DNA of 5,395 nucleotides from an uncultured Spirochaetaceae bacterium (GTDB lineage: Bacteria > Spirochaetota > Spirochaetia > Treponematales > Treponemataceae), in the NCBI GenBank assembly GCA_902797925.1, contig CADBUT010000026.1, positions 1 through 5,395 of the forward strand, read 5' to 3'. Both the position numbers and the translations under genes were made by a program. Below are positions 5,136-5,395 of this stretch, piece by piece. Each line of letters starts with the position of its first letter. Positions within the stretch are counted from its first letter, which is position 1. Below the pieces are notes generated by a model. That model was not told where the DNA came from and made no database searches. It saw only the letters and a program-made list of their open reading frames with translations.

Positions 5136-5395
5136 ATGTTGTTTATTAATATTAAAAATAAGCATCGTACTGCATTTTCATTGTGTACGGTGCTTCTGCT
5201 TTGTGTCATTTTTACAAGCTGTACTACTTCAGTTTCTTTGGAAACACGTACAGATAAATCCGGGGCTGTGGCAATGCAGACAAAACTGAGCCCGTCAGTT
5301 CAGACTTTGGTTGCATCGCTTGCAGGTGTTGATTCTACAGAAGCTTTATTTGATGCTGCCCAAATCCGTGCTTCGCTTAAGGCAGCAGGATTTGC
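5136..5395 (+). CDS. Putative lipoprotein of unknown function (3' truncated by window)
   Basis: An ATG one base after the NlpC/P60 stop opens a frame that runs off the window (86 full codons visible). Residues 1-28 form a lipoprotein signal peptide: a basic start (K7, K9, H10, R11), a hydrophobic core, and the lipobox F-T-S-C with the lipidated Cys at residue 29 (codon 5220-5222). That lipobox suits the relaxed spirochaete pattern. The mature start C-T-T-S-V-S-L-E-T and the following segment with L-A-G-V-D-S-T-E-A-L-F-D-A-A do not match a family I recognise. There is no Shine-Dalgarno sequence before the ATG, so translation probably depends on ribosomes ending the upstream gene. A start at the next codon (TTG) is possible but no better supported. 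Co-expression with the NlpC/P60 enzyme suggests a role in the cell envelope (inference). Confidence 0.78.
   Translation, partial: MLFINIKNKHRTAFSLCTVLLLCVIFTSCTTSVSLETRTDKSGAVAMQTKLSPSVQTLVASLAGVDSTEALFDAAQIRASLKAAGF
5160..5195 (+). promoter_or_regulatory. 11-bp stem-loop inside the lipoprotein signal-peptide coding region
   Basis: AAGCATCGTAC (5160-5170) pairs with GTACGGTGCTT (5185-5195), with one G-U wobble and a 14-nt loop. It begins 25 nt after the NlpC/P60 stop and is preceded by an A-rich stretch. The bases that follow are not a clean T-run, so it is at best a weak terminator or attenuator. It could set the ratio of the two proteins or pause ribosomes on the signal peptide. Confidence 0.5.

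Overview
The window looks like ordinary bacterial chromosome, most probably from a spirochaete of the Treponema type. This is an inference from three things: a relaxed spirochaete-style lipobox (F-T-S-C), a membrane-bound GGDEF/EAL regulator, and moderate-GC coding sequence with A/T-rich intergenic DNA. No marker gene is present to settle the taxonomy. There are no rRNA, tRNA, CRISPR or insertion-sequence signals.

Layout. (1) Bases 2-1690, + strand: the 3' part of a membrane-anchored cyclic-di-GMP signalling protein, with the end of an extracytoplasmic sensor domain, one membrane helix, a degenerate GGDEF domain and a complete-looking EAL phosphodiesterase domain. Its 5' end lies outside the window. 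(2) Bases 1687-1773: a hairpin overlapping the stop codon, then a terminator with U-tracts in both directions, shared with the convergent gene. (3) Bases 1791-3524, - strand: a complete long-chain-type acyl-CoA synthetase of the AMP-binding family. (4) Bases 3525-3883: a divergent intergenic region with one candidate promoter per strand. A perfect 16-bp palindrome sits over the rightward -10 box. The rightward leader is about 160 nt, with small hairpins and a 29-codon upstream ORF whose stop overlaps the next start as ATGA. (5) Bases 3884-5134, + strand: a secreted NlpC/P60 peptidase with an acidic linker and a long Ala/Gln/Glu-rich helical tail made of 12-residue and then 7-residue repeats. 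(6) Bases 5136 to the window end, + strand: the start of a lipoprotein gene one base after the NlpC/P60 stop, with a strong stem-loop inside its signal-peptide coding region.

How the genes relate. The NlpC/P60 protein and the lipoprotein probably form an envelope operon: one peptidoglycan-acting enzyme with a rod-like tail and one lipid-anchored partner of unknown function. The acyl-CoA synthetase (fatty-acid activation) and the c-di-GMP phosphodiesterase are separate convergent units, and nothing here ties them to the envelope operon. The most interesting material is the leader of the NlpC/P60 operon and the repeat tail of its protein. I see no clear undescribed multi-gene system.
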